Shown piece by piece: positions 33,290 to 45,613 of a stretch of 64,000 bases of DNA. Made by a program: the position numbers and the translations under genes. Positions within the stretch are counted from its first letter, which is position 1; each line of letters starts with the position of its first letter. The notes under the pieces were generated by a model. The model worked only from the letters and a program-made list of their open reading frames with translations. It was not told the origin of the DNA and ran no database searches. Origin of the DNA: Candolleomyces eurysporus (taxonomy: Eukaryota; Basidiomycota; Agaricomycetes; Agaricales; Psathyrellaceae); the NCBI GenBank assembly GCA_027579435.1, contig JANBPK010001044.1:1-64000 (forward strand), written 5' to 3'.

Positions 33290-35337
33290 TCATGAATCCC
33301 GTTGTTTGGATGCTGGGAAATGACACCATTGGAAATAGCGTTCTAGGAAGGTGGGGGCTGATCTGGGGAGAATCCAATTTTCTGATCCGTATTGCCTGAG
33401 AATCGCCTGTCGCCACAATCTGCAGCCTGGTTTGCAGCGTCGCCACCTACGACACTGAGAGTTCATCGACTGTCAGTGTATGGACTTTTCGAAGACGGAA
33501 TGAGAACATACCTGAAGATGAGCAAGCCGGAAGAAGTCCCTCAGATTGTGGTCGTTGCCTCGTGAGATGGATTTCTCCACCCACCACTGGATAGAGGGTG
33601 ATGAGGCGAGATGGATGAACCGAGCGCTGTTCGGTGGCATCGACTCTGGAACCATTACTTGGAAATAATATTCGAGCAAGCTCTCCTGATTATGATCAGG
33701 AGGGAGGGGTTCTTTGAAGCCCTGATCTATAAGACTGACGTGTCAAGGTTGTTATAACTGGTACACAATAAACAACGCACTGATACAGATATCCATGTAT
33801 CTCTTCCAGAAAAAATCCTGTAGAAAGGAGTCTGAAACGTCCAGAGATTTCGAACGCTCTTCGTCGTCCAAGTAGTCAGAAAAAGATTTGTGATGGAACC
33901 TATACGAACTGTCGCGATCATTCGCTGACGGTACCTTCACCAAAGAATGAAGGTCGCCAAGCAGACGTTCTCCCTCGCCTTCGAACGTTTGGAGCCAGGC
34001 GTCGATGAAGTACGCAGGCGGATGGGCGTTGTTAAGGTAAATACCCCGCAGGCCCTTCCCGTCTGTTTCGTTTTGGTATGGAATCAGGCCATTGATAATC
34101 CGAAGCCATCCGACAGAGAGGGCGGGGTCCGGGCTGGAACTGAGCACATGGAAGTATAAGGCATCGAGGTGAGCAAAAGGGTTGATATCCGCGTTCTTTG
34201 CCTTGATGTTGAGCGCTATATCGAGAAGGGCATGCGGATTTCCTGTACGCGCCTGCGTCAAAAATCGTATGATTGTGGCCGCGTATATGAATTGGCCGGA
34301 CGCGTTCTTCACCAAAGTGGGAACGACGTCGGGCACAGGCCATGTGGGACTGAGTTTCCAGCGACGGCGAATTTCACTAAACGTGGCTTCGAGATAAAGG
34401 GCTATATCAGCATCTGGATGGTACGTTTCGTCCAGTGTGAGAATGGAAGCGGTTTGAACGCCTGAACCCGATGAGTTGAAGAAAAGGCGGAACACACGTT
34501 CTGGGCGGCTGGCGATAATAATACGAAAGGGGAACGCTGGATCCGCCGTAGCATGTTGCAACACTCGCAGAATCTCGAGCTGATCATCTTCCTTTGACCG
34601 TTCTTGTGATGGTATCATCGGCTCCCAGCGGCTCCCCTCCAACCTGGAAAATTCCACTGTCCCGCATTCATCGAGTCCGTCGATTATGATGGCACTTGCT
34701 GGACCCTGGAACTGGGTGCCGACCTGCCGTAGAGGATTAAGCACGAGGGTCTCCATCTGAACCTGCAGATTCTTCTCGAAAACCTCGGGATTGTGCTCAA
34801 CAGCATCCAAGATAGCTTCCTTCAAACTACGGTGGATTCTTGCTAGTTGATATGCCAGAGTTGGGACGAAACAGGCTTTGTTACGACAACCAGCCGACGC
34901 AGAAGATGAAGAAAAGAAGAAAGACGCTCCAAGGTGCCCTTCCTTGCTGCATTTGTCGGTGAGCGTGCCCATGATTGCTGTCTTTCCTGTCCCCGCAGGC
35001 CCTGTAACCCATTTAATCTTCCTCGGCTGGGCGTCTAGATCCCCGTCTAGGATCCAGCCGTATAGTTCGTCCTGGACAGCGATTCGTGTTTCTGGGTGGC
35101 ACTTTGGCGCATCATAACGTTCGGCGGAGTCGTGCATAGCCCCTACCGCTATTCGAGACTGGAGCTCTGGAAGATGCTGAGGGTTAAACTCGAGCCAAAG
35201 GGAAGGCCTCTGTATCGACTCGCACCTCGAAATGGACTGGGGTCGGCGGACGACGTACTCCGAATGTAGGTCTGAGCGGTAACAAAGGAGCTGTTCTCAA
35301 TGCTAAAGTGATGGGCGCTGTTAAGGTTGCTCGCCAT
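33290..35337 (-). CDS. NLR-2: NACHT-domain STAND NTPase, 4 exons
   Basis: Model: 35226-35337, 33781-35166, 33512-33726, 33290-33454, with introns of 59, 54 and 57 nt and the same phases as NLR-1; 625 aa. Exons 1-3 are exactly as long as in NLR-1. N-terminus NLNSAHHFSIENSSF; Walker A GPAGTGKT; Walker B AIIIDGLDEC; sensor IIIASRPE; C-terminal SIQWWV and CRRWRRCKPGCRLWRQ. Intact throughout. A tandem paralogue of NLR-1 and NLR-3, on the same strand and without a B partner directly upstream. Confidence 0.92.
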
Positions 35338-35766
35338 GACGGATGCCAGTGGGCGGTAGCTAGCTTGCGGCCAGGAGATTCGTCTCATGCTGAATAACAA
35401 CCGTGTGAATGATTATATAACAGCGGAGGCACACTGACAGTGAGTAGCATCAAGTTTCGCGAGAGCGTTATAACATGTACTAGTACCCCATCGTGTCACA
35501 TATCTAGATCGTGTGTAGAAATCGGCGGGGAGAACGCCTAGATCTCAAAGGGGAATGTGGCGAGCCACAACTGGAGTCCAACGTGAGTAAGTCCAAGAAT
35601 ACTTCCTATACCTATGTAAGCGATGAAAATGAGAAACCGAAAAACAAGGCTTCGAACAACTCATTCCGCAAAGCCGAAACATCCAGGTGCCCAGAATTTG
35701 AATATGACTGAACCTGGTCAAGAAGGTATTTTGAAAGAAAGAATAAAGTGCAATACAAATTATCCA
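35338..35766. other. spacer between NLR-2 and NLR-3
   Basis: Short region with CTAGATCGTGTGT (35505-35517), also present upstream of R at 38018, and a small R remnant at about 35560-35720. No gene. Confidence 0.4.
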
Positions 35767-37822
35767 TCATCTTCGAGCTGCGAATGCTGGGAAACGACCC
35801 CTCTGTAAATAGGGCAGCACCGAACTAGGAAGAATCGAATGTTCCGATTCAATGCACTGGCTCTGAATCGATTGCCGCCATATTCTGCACCCCAGCTTAC
35901 ACCATCGCCATTTAGAACACTATAAAGACACGGTTCGAAGACTGTTAGCACACGTATCTTCCATCCGACTTGAAGAAGTAAAACATACCCGAAGGTGAGC
36001 AAACCAAAACAGGCTCGACAAATTGTTGCTCTGGCGTCGTGATATACATTCCGCCACCCACCATCGAATACAGCAAGGGGTCGCAAGATGGATCTGCGGA
36101 GCACTGGCCGATGGCATCGACGGCGGAACTGCAATTTGGAAATAATAGCCAAGCAACTCCTCCTGATCATAATCGGAAATGAGGGCATCTTCAAAGCCCT
36201 TATCTACGCGAGCGGGGTGTCAAAGCTGTAGCAGTGGAACGCACAACAAACGACATACTGATGCAGATAGTCATGTATCTCTTCCAGAACAATTCCTGTC
36301 GAAAGGAAGTCGAGACGTATAGTGATTTCGAACGCGTTTCGTCTGCCAGGTAATCAAAGAGGGACTTGTGATAGAATTCATATGGGGTTTTGTGGTCCGC
36401 CGACGGTACCTTCGCCAGAGAATGAAGATCGCCGAGTAAATAATCTGCCTCGCCCTCAAACGTTTGGAGCCAGGCGTTGATGAAATACGCGGGCGGGCGG
36501 TCATCGGCGCTGGGGTAGATATGCCGCAAGTACTTCCCGCCTGTTCGATTTTGGTATGGAACCAGGCCATTTATAATCCAGAGCCATCCGATAGAGAGGG
36601 CGGGGTCTGGGCTGGAACTGAGCACATGGGAGTATAAAGCGTCGAGGTGAGCAAAAGGATTGATATCCGCGTTCTTTGGCTTGATGTTGAGCGCTATGTC
36701 GAGAAGGGCATGTGGATTTCCTGTACGCGCCTGGGTTAAAAATCGTATGACTGTGGCTGCATAGATGAATTGGCTGGACGCGTTCTTCACCAAGGTGGGG
36801 ACGACGCCGGGCGCAGGCCACGCGGGACTGAGTTTGCAGCGCCGGCGGATTTCATTAAACTTGGCCTCGAGATAGAGGGCTATATCGGCATCTNGATGGT
36901 AGGTTTCATCCAGGGTAAGAATGGAAGCGGGTTGGATGCTCGGCCCTTCTGTGTTGAAGAAAAGACGGAACACTCGCTCTGGGCGGCTGGAGAGAAGAAC
37001 GCGAAAGGGAAACGCTGGATCCGTTGTTGCATGTTGCAAGACTTGCAGAATCTCGAGCTGATCCTCTTCCTTCAACCGTTCCTGCAATGGCTCCTTCACC
37101 CAGGAGCGCCCAGACACCAAAGCTTCTGCTGCATCGTATTCATCCAGTCCATCAATGATGATGGCTTGAGGCCAACTCGCCGGGTGCAGGCCAGTTCCGA
37201 GTCCGACTTGCCGTAGAGGATTGAGCACAAGGGTTTCCATCTGAACGCGCAGGTTCTTCCCAAAAACCTCGGGATTGTGTTCAACAGAGGTCAAAATGGC
37301 TGCTTTCAGACCTCCGTGACATCTTGCGAGCTGATAGGCCAAAGTCGGGATGAAACGAATCTTGGTGCGGCGACTACCTGACCCGGAGGATGAAGAAAAG
37401 AAGAACGAGGCTGCTAGATGCCCCCCCGTCGGTGCACCTATCGGCCAGTGTGCCCATAATCGCCGTCTTCCCTGTGCCGGCAGGTCCTGTCACCCATTTC
37501 ATCTTCTTCGGCTGGCCGTCTAGATCTCCTTCCAGAATCCAGCTGTACAGTTCGTCCTGAACGGCAACTCGGGTTTCGGGATGGCACTTTGGTGCATCAC
37601 AACGTTCAGCAGAGTCGTGCATTGCGCCCACTGCTATATGAGACTGTAAATCTGGACAATGCTGAGGGTTAAAATGAAGCTAAAGAGAAGGGCTCTGTAT
37701 TGACTCGCACCTCGGAGTGGACTGGGGTCGGCGGATGACGTACTCCGGATGTAGGTCTGAGCTGTGATAAAGGAGCTGTTCTCGATGTTCAAGTGGTGGG
37801 CACTGTTGAAATTGCTCGTCAT
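35767..37822 (-). CDS. NLR-3: NACHT-domain STAND NTPase, 4 exons, frameshift in exon 2
   Basis: Model: 37711-37822, 36259-37651, 35989-36203, 35767-35919, with introns of 59, 55 and 69 nt. N-terminus NFNSAHHLNIENSSF; Walker A GPAGTGKT; Walker B reads AIIIDGLDEY, with Tyr replacing the Cys of NLR-1 and NLR-2. At 37421-37427 a run of seven C (G on the coding strand) shifts the frame right after Walker A; with six the frame matches the paralogues. An N at 36894 falls in the YHxDADI stretch and replaces one base without a shift. If the run length is real, this is a pseudogene truncated at about 130 residues; if not, it is a full protein of about 621-623 aa. Confidence 0.85.
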
Positions 37823-38613
37823 GGCCAACGATCGTATAGGCTTGGTGAGGTCCAGCAACCGACGCCCATGCAAATGTGGGACCGACCGGGCGCCCGACGC
37901 TAAGGGGTTGCGAAGGCAGCAAACATGATTGGCACGAATCGGGAAGGGATGCTAACTGTCCAGTTTATTGACTGGGCAACTAAAATCAATACGGTATTCC
38001 AGCACCCTACGTATCTAGATCGTGTGTGTATAGTACGGTGGTGAGGGGCAGTAAGCAACAATCACGAAACAACAGACAATCGAGAAGAGGGCAGAGAGTC
38101 ATGAGTAGAGTTCGACGCAAGCCCAAGAATCTTTCCTACACATAAGGAATAAAAACCAGAAACCACGACCTAAACCACCAAATCGGCGTCCAAAGATAGC
38201 CGGGGGCGATGCCTGCGTGCCAGTGCGCAGGTAAGTATACGACCAAATAACCATTTTCCCTCGAGCGTTGCCAAAACTGACTGTCGCAGAAATATCCAAG
38301 GCTCGACAGCGACGACGTCATCCATGCAAAGTGTTGCCGCGAAATGACAACATCGGAACCAACCCCCCAAAGAAGAAAACCCNAAAAAAGACCGGATGAC
38401 GACCAATCCCAGCACCACTAGGAAACNAAAAAACCCGATTCAAGATCCCAAAATGAAAAAAAAAAAAATAGTCGNAAGACGATGATGATGATGATGACGA
38501 CAATGATGATGGTTGTGACAAAGATGTTGAATCGTAGCGTGTTGTTTCGTGAACCGTGTTTCGGCGACGAAGAGATGTGGGTATGAAAAGGATGAACTGG
38601 TAGCTCGGTGGGG
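37823..38613. repeat. spacer with R unit and (GAT)n tract
   Basis: About 38090-38560 on the minus strand is another R copy (VLGLVVIRSF, then ATLCMDDVVAVEPWIF), with ambiguous bases next to A or G runs at 38383, 38427 and 38475. A GAT/GAC repeat lies at 38481-38512. 37823-38090 has no recognised feature. Confidence 0.4.
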
Positions 38614-39617
38614 TCACGATAATGGACTGGTATTTCGAGCGAGTTTTCGCTGTTTTCCACGAAGGTTGCTATCGCTATAGGCATGGTGCAGCTGATCATG
38701 TCCAAGATTATTTGGGCCGTCGACTGTCATTCTTCTTGCTTGTAATTTTTCTTTCCGTTTCTTGAGAAGACTCGGTGGAACAGGGGGTGGTGTAGCTCGT
38801 AATTTTGGGTGGAGAAGTGACACATCTCCGCAATTGCGAGAAATCGTCAACTCTCCAGGTAAAGGCATCACTAGTGAAAGTGTGATAGGATCGACGAGAG
38901 TTGCTGATGGTGGGATGAAGGGAGCTAGTGAGGGTGAAGAGGCAGCGACAGAGACTGATGATGAGGCTGGAGATGTGAAATGCGACATTGTAGCTGAAGA
39001 TCCCGGTGGTGTGGGGGGGAAAGGGTACTCGAAACGAGTCAAATTGGTCGCAAACGGCGTCCCAACGATGTTCGTCGAGGGCGAGTGAAGTTTCATGTTT
39101 GCCATGTCGGGCAAAGGAGGGATGGGGATGGAGAGAGGAGGTGTGGGAGGGGACGAAGAGCTGCTGGAAGAACAGGATGAATCTGAAGTGTTCTCGGTTT
39201 GCTGATTCTTCGAGAGGTCTGATATGAATGGTGGAGTCGATGATTCGCAACACGTATCAGCTTCCTGTTGATGATTTGGCAGTGTCCGCCCAGGAATCTC
39301 GTCGAGCTCGGGAGAAGTGGCACGCTGGAGGGCGCACTCTATCTATAAGAGCGAAAGAAAGAGGTGAGCTCAACGAACACAGCACGTTCAGAATATGTAT
39401 CCAGGGAAAGAACCCCCAAAAGTAAATAGCCACCTACCAGCTCTAGAGGATCTGAGTGATTCTGCTTTTCCTCCTGCGAAAACCTTTGATCCATGACGTC
39501 GGCGTCGTCATTGCTCGAATTTGGGGTACTGAGCTCCTCGCTGGGTCCCTGCGATGCGTCGATTGACAGGGATCCGGGCATCAGCGAGGAATGTCCACGG
39601 CTCGACACAGAACCCAT
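38614..39617 (-). CDS. Ser/Pro-rich disordered protein, 2 exons
   Basis: Model: exon 1 39438-39617 (MGSVSSRGHSSLMPGSLSID...), intron 39343-39437 (95 nt, GTAGGT...TATAG), exon 2 38614-39342, phase 0, 302 aa. Composition is Ser, Pro and Thr rich with a poly-Ser tract. There is a basic segment LLKKRKEKLQARR followed by TVDGPNNLGHDQLHHAYSDSN, which looks like a conserved short motif, and the end KQRKLARNTSPLS. No enzyme domain. An additional 5' exon beyond an N at 39637 (next to six G) is possible. It separates the NLR group from the minus-strand A array. Confidence 0.6.
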
Positions 39618-40977
39618 GTCTGCTGGGACGGGAGTCNGGGGGGAAGGGAGACAGCCGCTAAAACATGCTCCGGGAACACGCCCTAGAAATAAAGCTGGCT
39701 GTTTCCGAGAACACGTGAAGCTTCTGGAAACACGGAGTGGCAGGGAACTTGGGCAAATTTTCCTTCGCTTGGGCTTCTTTCTGTGGGGAGATGAGAGATG
39801 CCGTACAAAAACCAATGCATGGAGCTGAACAGGTGTTCACGTCCAATAGGGAAATACCAGTGCCCAAAGGCTATGCAAAGCCAGCAGGAAACGGGCCCTC
39901 ATCACTCAGATCCATGAACCAAAGCCTGTTGTATGAATCATCCCACAGGCGTAGTCCTCCCGCCGACAGAGATGGATAATTCATTTAGCAATGTACAAGA
40001 TTGCAACAAAAAACCTACGAATCAGTGCTGCCCTTCTGCCCTGTGCTACCCCGCTCCGACGTCCGTGCGCTGCCCAGCCAGCGGACCAGCTGATCAATTC
40101 GCGTGACCAATTGAGATATGATGATGCCTACCAAGCTAGGCCAGATCGAATCGACATCAAAGGGGGAGCATCCAGAGGTAGAATGAGAAAGGTGGGCTGG
40201 GGAGCCAATGGGGAGCACTCTGCGAAGCGTCCAGACGGTGATGGTGGAGGTTTAAAAGAGTCAAAAAACCATGATGAATGGGGAGCGATTTGCAGGCGGT
40301 CGGCCGGGAGCCTAGATCCAGGCCCAGACCAGTCCTTTCCGTTTCAGGATAGGATGCCGCGGGGTGCCGTTTCCCAGGCTCGAAGTGACCAAGGTGAAGC
40401 CATGCAGTAAAAACATACCAGGACGCGTAGAGTAGATCGTAGCGTACGGGCCGATAAATTATACCAAGTTAGCGCAAACTTGGGAGCGATCCGAGTTTGC
40501 CCTCATTCCGTCTCTCAAGCGCCTGCACGCCTGGTCTCTCGCTCTAGGACAGTAACATGCACTCGACTTGTCAGAGCGATCTCTCTTTTTTTCCCCGCCC
40601 TCCCGTTGCCAGTGTGTAGATAACTCGTCGATCCCAGCTTTGTTGCATTACTCTTCTGCGTGTACCATGCTTCGCCCTTCGGTTTAGTGAGTGCGACGCA
40701 CTACTTCCTCTCAGGCCGGGGATTGAGAGATTCTTAACGTTTTGTCTCGAACTGTCTCCGTGCCAGCTCACTGCGAAGTACTAGTTCCCAGTGGGATCGT
40801 GGGCCCTTTCCAACTCACCGCTCTCACCGCTGAAGTCGGGTTCCTGGGTTAGTAGCGAAGACCGCACCACCTTTAGAAACTAGGAGTAACAACTCCATTA
40901 ATGTCCAACTTTCAAATGCCCTCTCATTATTTATCGTTCTTCAGATCAAAATTCATCAGCCTATCGGCACACTTAGT
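39618..40977. other. no gene recognised
   Basis: The region 39700-40900 has only unremarkable frames; the longest (39991-40410, plus) has no start context or motif. It could include the 5' region of the Ser/Pro-rich gene. Confidence 0.4.
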
Positions 40978-42582
40978 CTATATACCCGGTTTGATGACTT
41001 GTTTCGTCCCGTAGACCCGAAAGGTTGGGGTTTGAGCACAAGCCCTCCTCGCCCTGCAAATTTCCTGCTCAAATGATTCCTGCATGGCCCATTTGTAGTC
41101 CATGGCGGCATATGCACCAAGGCGTGGATAAAGGCGTACAGGAGAAAGTTCGAGTGTTTCCAGGTAAGTGAGGCTCTCGGCTATTCGGATGAGGAGGGTA
41201 GACTGTGGGCAATTAAAAGTTGTCAGTTGGACTCCAATGGCAGGGTGGAGGTTCGAAACCACTCACCAGATCCATGGAAAGCTTCTCTTGTGAGTCAAGG
41301 CCGGGCCATTCCTTGGTGTCAGCCGGATAATGATATAACAGAGTGAAACTCTGAAGCTCCTGGCATTTGAGCACACATTCCAGGTAATCGTCTGTAATCG
41401 ACCAGGATCGAAAATTCAAAGATGAGAATGAGAGTTTTTGCAGTGAGTGTTGATGGCGGGATAGGACAGTGTGGAAGACTTCATCGGGGTAATCTTTTGC
41501 TTCATGACCGCCCTGACCCCGAATGTGGAGTTCGTTCAGGCCTTCATATGAAGCAAGATATCGAACCGCTGCTGCATCCAACGGATATACAGCCAAATAC
41601 CGAATCTGGACTCGGTTCCCAGCGAGAGTCTGCCAGAATGATGCATCGATATCGCCCGCCTTCATTTGGACATCGAGATGAACGAGAGATCGCAAGTAAG
41701 GGACCGACGATGCTGATATAGTGAACGAAGTGTTCCTCACTGCCAGCTTGGTTAAAGTAGGGACGAATGAGGGTGAGTTCATAGAATCTTCGAAGATGAC
41801 GTCGAGATTTGTGCCGCGGTGTCGCTCAACAGTCTCGATGGTAAGTTCTTCAAGGTCTGGGCATCGAGCAATCATACGGCCTATCGGCTGGATCGTTGGC
41901 AGCGGAAGGAGTTTAAGAAAGCGCAGGTTTGCAAAGGCGTCTAGTAGTGGTGATATCTTCCCCCTCGACTGGAAGCTCGCTGGCAATAACAGGCATAGTC
42001 CTCGTAATTTCGGAAATTGGGATAAAGCCCGAAGGACCTCCGCGTGCGGCCCCTTTTCTTGGACGAGAAACCTAGGGTAAAAATTCGCAAAAAGTGAGTG
42101 AGGGTTCATTACTAGAGAGAAATTTCGCAAAATAACATACGATGCGGACTCGACATTCCTCAAAGCCTGAATAGCAGGAATCAGAAATCTGTTTTGGCAC
42201 ACAAGCATCGCTTCCCTCGCTTCTCCTTGGAACTCGTCGAATGGACCGGATCCATTCACGGGCACGAGAGTGAAAATGGACAGTTTTTTGGTCCACCGAC
42301 CAGCTGGACTGCTTCCAGAGGCCAGCGTCGACAGTTTGTGTTCAATGAAAGGCGCGGATCGACGGGTGATACGGATGACAATCGACGCAAAGGCGAGCGG
42401 CTCTGCTAGCTTGTTCATTCCTTTCGAGACCAAGCGTAAGGCTTTCACACTGCAGACATCTGCCTGCTTAACCTGTGCACTTCCAGTTAACATAGAATCA
42501 AATCAGGAAGAGGTGTGCATACGATGAGCCAGAAGACATCTGCAGGAAGCACCTCTCGAATGTTAGCATCCCCTAACGACAT
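40978..42582 (-). CDS. F-box/LRR-like protein A3, 4 exons
   Basis: Model: 42523-42582, 42141-42472, 41267-42071, 40978-41202, with introns of 50, 69 and 64 nt; phases 0, 2, 0 close; 473 aa. F-box: IREVLPADVFWLI, then VKQADVCSVKALRLVSKGMNKLAEPLAF. Intron 2 (GTATGT...CCTAG) is a multiple of three without stops, so a naive reading would translate it. Leu-rich repeats: LRGLCLLLPAS, LRFLKLLPLPT, LEELTIETV. The last exon is STLLIRIAESLTYLETLEL...ICRARRACAQTPTF. First gene of the minus-strand array, with a TATAAA about 230 bp upstream next to the shared A promoter motif. Confidence 0.85.
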
Positions 42583-43282
42583 TGGATCAAGATGTGGAGA
42601 GCGCTCGTGAAGAAAGGGAACTCTGTACAATGAGTGCTTATGTAGCACTGAAAGCGGTCGCGTTCAACGTTCATAGCCGCATCCTGATCAGATGCCAACG
42701 TTCCAACGAGTCAGTCAGCAATGGAAGCAAGAATAGAGGGAGGCGGAGAATAAGGCAGGAAGGGCAAAGTATGGTAATATCGAACAAGAAAGAGAGCGAG
42801 AGCCTCAGCTTTATACGCCGTTGACTTGCGCACGGACCTCTGAAGAAGGGATAGAAAGTCGATCGGATGAAAAAACGAGCGACGATCACCCTCGCTGATC
42901 ATGACAAACAAGTCTTCGACCTGGCTAAATTATTGATTATTAATGACGTTGATATCTCGAATGGGTTGATAATTTGTCTACCCAATAGAATAGTATACAT
43001 GCCAGGCTAGTCGAAGGTATCACAAAATAGCTCGTGCTCCAGGGATGAACGGTACGATCAAACACCAAAGAAACCAGCTAGTACTACTGCTACACATAGA
43101 AATTCATCGTGTCTTTCAATCAATCATCCAATTAAACCACCTTTTCTAGGCGATGGCGGGGTCCATCCATCGCCGAGAAACGTCAGCGGCTTGACACAGT
43201 ACCGATGTCTGCTCAGGGGACGCAGATGGGAAGAAGAGGAAAGGGGCAGTGGCAAGACATATTCCGGACCCATTTCTAAGCT
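42583..43282 (-). promoter_or_regulatory. A-family promoter and repeated spacer (A3 copy)
   Basis: On the minus strand the block GAGGTCCGTGCGCAAGTCAA (42821-42840) is followed by TATAAA (42810-42815). The rest of the spacer (GATCATGAC, TTTGTCTACCCAATAGAA, GGTATCACAA, TCTGCTCAGGGGACGC) recurs at 45890-46280 and 48290-48700, so gene and spacer were duplicated together. Confidence 0.6.
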
Positions 43283-44994
43283 CTACCATGGAAACCGGGG
43301 TGGGCCTTCATCCTCGACTTTCACAAGATTGAAGCGACCATTGTTTGGGTCAAAAGTCAAAGATGAAGGTGCACGCAGTCCAAACCTAAGATTTGTCCCG
43401 CGCATTTGGAAGGTGGGGGTTTGAGCACAAGTTATCGTCGCCCCACAAATTTCCCGCTCAAACGATTCCTCCACAACCCTTCGGTAGTTCATGGCGCCTG
43501 TTCCACAACCGAAGCGCGGGTATTTGCGTACAGGAGAGAGTTCGAGTGTTTCCAGGTTAGTGAGGCTCTCGGTTATTCTGGTGAGGAGGATAGACTAGAG
43601 GCAAAGCCGTCACTAATTGGGCTCAGCAGCAAAGTAGAGCTTCTAAACCACTCACCAAATCCATGGAAAGCTTCTCTTGTGAGTCGAGGCCATACCGGTC
43701 CTTGTTATTGGCCGGATAATGATATAATAAAGTCAAACTCTGAAGCGCCTGACATTTGAGCACACATTCCAGGTAATTGTCCGTAATAGACCAGGATCGA
43801 AAATCCAAAGATCCGAATGAGAGTTTTTGGAGTGACCGTTGGTGGCGAGGTAGGACAGTGTGGAAGACTTCATCAGGGCAATCTTTTGCTTCATGACCGC
43901 CGCGACCTCGAATGTGGAATTCGTTCAGGCCTTCATACGAAGCGAGATATCGAATTGCTGCTGCATCCAACGGATATACAGCGAAATACTGAATCTGGAT
44001 CCCGTTTAAGGCGAGAGTCTGCCAGAATGACGCATCGATATTGCCCGCCTTCACTTGGACGTCGAAATGAACAAGGGATCGTAAGTAAGGAACCGACGAT
44101 GCTGATATGGTGAACGAACTGTTCATCACTGTCAGCTTGGTCAAAGAGGGGACAAATGAGGGTGAGCGAATAGAACCGTTGAAGATGGTCTCGAGATTTT
44201 GGATGTGTTGTTGGTTATAATCGTTCCAAAGAGATAACTCTTCAAGGGCTGGACATCGAGCGACCAGGCGGCCTATCGAGTCGACTGTAGATGCAGAAAT
44301 TGGCAGTGACGTGAGCTTGAGAACGCGCAAATTGGCGAAGGCTTCCAGGGGCGGGACTCCCTCCCTCGATTCGAAGCTCACTGGCAATGAGAGCGACAAA
44401 TCTCGCAATTTTGGAAATTGGGCCAAAGCCCGAAGGACCTCCGCATCCGGTCCTCTTCCGTGGACAGGAAACCTAAGGCATAGCTCATTAGCAGGTTAAA
44501 ATCGAACATAAGTAGTGCAAGATCAACGTACGATGCGAATTCGACGTTCCTCAAAGCCTGGATGGCCGGAATTAGAAATCTCCTCTGACACGCAAGCATC
44601 ATCTCCCTCGCTTCTCCCTGAAGCCTGTCATACTGACTAACCGCGGTCAACTCGACGGGTACTAGGCTGAAAATGGTCAGCCTTTTCGTCCACCGAGTAG
44701 CTGGACTATTTCCAGAGGCCAGCCTCGATAGTTGATGCTCGATGTAAGACGCTGATTCTGGTACAAAGTTGATGGTGATCGACGCGAAGGTGAGTCGTTC
44801 TGCGAGCTCGTTCATCGCCTTCGAGACCAAGCGTAGGGTTTTTACGCTACCGAAGTCTTCATCCTTGATCTGTGTAGTCGATCTCAGTCTACATGCCACT
44901 CTTCAAGGGGAAGATATGTGCACACCTCATCAAGAATGAGCCAAAAGACATCCGCTGAAAGCACTTCAAGAACGTTGGCGCCCGCTATCGACAT
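43283..44994 (-). CDS. F-box/LRR-like protein A4, 4 exons
   Basis: Model: 44926-44994, 44532-44869, 43656-44472, 43283-43594, with introns of 56, 59 and 61 nt; phases close; 511 aa. F-box: VLEVLSADVFWLILDE, then IKDEDFGSVKTLRLVSKAMNELAERL. Leu-rich part: LRDLSLSLPVSFES, LRVLKLTSLPIS, YLRSLVHFDVQV. Last exon with SFEREICGATITCAQTPTFQM. Intron 1 donor is GT (GAG|GTGTGC), unlike A7-A9. A TATAAA at 45043-45048 lies about 50 nt upstream of the start; the long GGAGGTCC motif is missing here. Confidence 0.86.
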
Positions 44995-45119
44995 CGTATC
45001 GGGGGCTGAGTTGGCAAAAAGGGAATTCTTTATTGTGAATGGTTTATATAGCGCTGATCATGACTCAGAAGGCGGGTAGTCAGGGTCATAGCCACGTTAA
45101 CTAAGATCCATTACCAAAG

Positions 45120-45613
45120 ACAAACATTGTAATATAACATGCGGACTCAAAATTCCTCAAAGTTTGGATAGCAGGAATTAGAAATATCTGTTCTGGCACG
45201 CAAGCATCTTCTCCCTCGCTTCCCCATGAAACTCGTCGTATAGACTCAATCAATTGACGGGCACAAGGCACGAGACTGAAAATGGTCAGCCTTTCAGTCC
45301 ACCGACTAGGTGGACTGTTTCCAGAGGCTAGAGTCGATACTCATAGTTTGTGGTCGATGGAAGGCGCGGGTCGACGGATATCGATGATAATCAATGCAAA
45401 GGCGAGTGGCTCCACTTGCCGGCTCATTTCTTTCGAGACCAAGCGTAAGGCATTCACACTGCAGACATCTACCTGCTTAACCTGCACGCTTCCATTTAAT
45501 CTAGAAAGAGGTGCGCATGCAATGAGCCAGAAGACGTCTGCAGGAAGCATCTCTGGAATGGTAGCATCCACTATCAAGATTGGATCAAGATGAGGAAAGC
45601 GCTCATTGAACAA
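45120..45613 (-). pseudogene. remnant of an A-family gene (5' part only)
   Basis: Minus strand: the F-box part IPEMLPADVFWLI followed by VKQVDVCSVNALRLVSKEMS and the start of exon 2, closest to A3. The start codon position is mutated (ATCTTGATAGTGG in place of an ATG context), and the intron 1 donor reads GCATGC where A3 has GTATGC. Exons 3 and 4 are missing. Its upstream region keeps the A promoter block (GGAGATCCGTGCGCAAGTC and TATAAA, 45798-45829). Confidence 0.75.

Noticed and set aside
38473..38512. (GAT)n tract as a functional element
   Set aside because: Ordinary microsatellite in a decayed R copy with ambiguous bases.
42072..42140. Translating through 69 nt in A3 between exons 2 and 3
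   Set aside because: Same position and phase as intron 2 in A1, A2 and A4-A9, with GTATGT and CCTAG ends.
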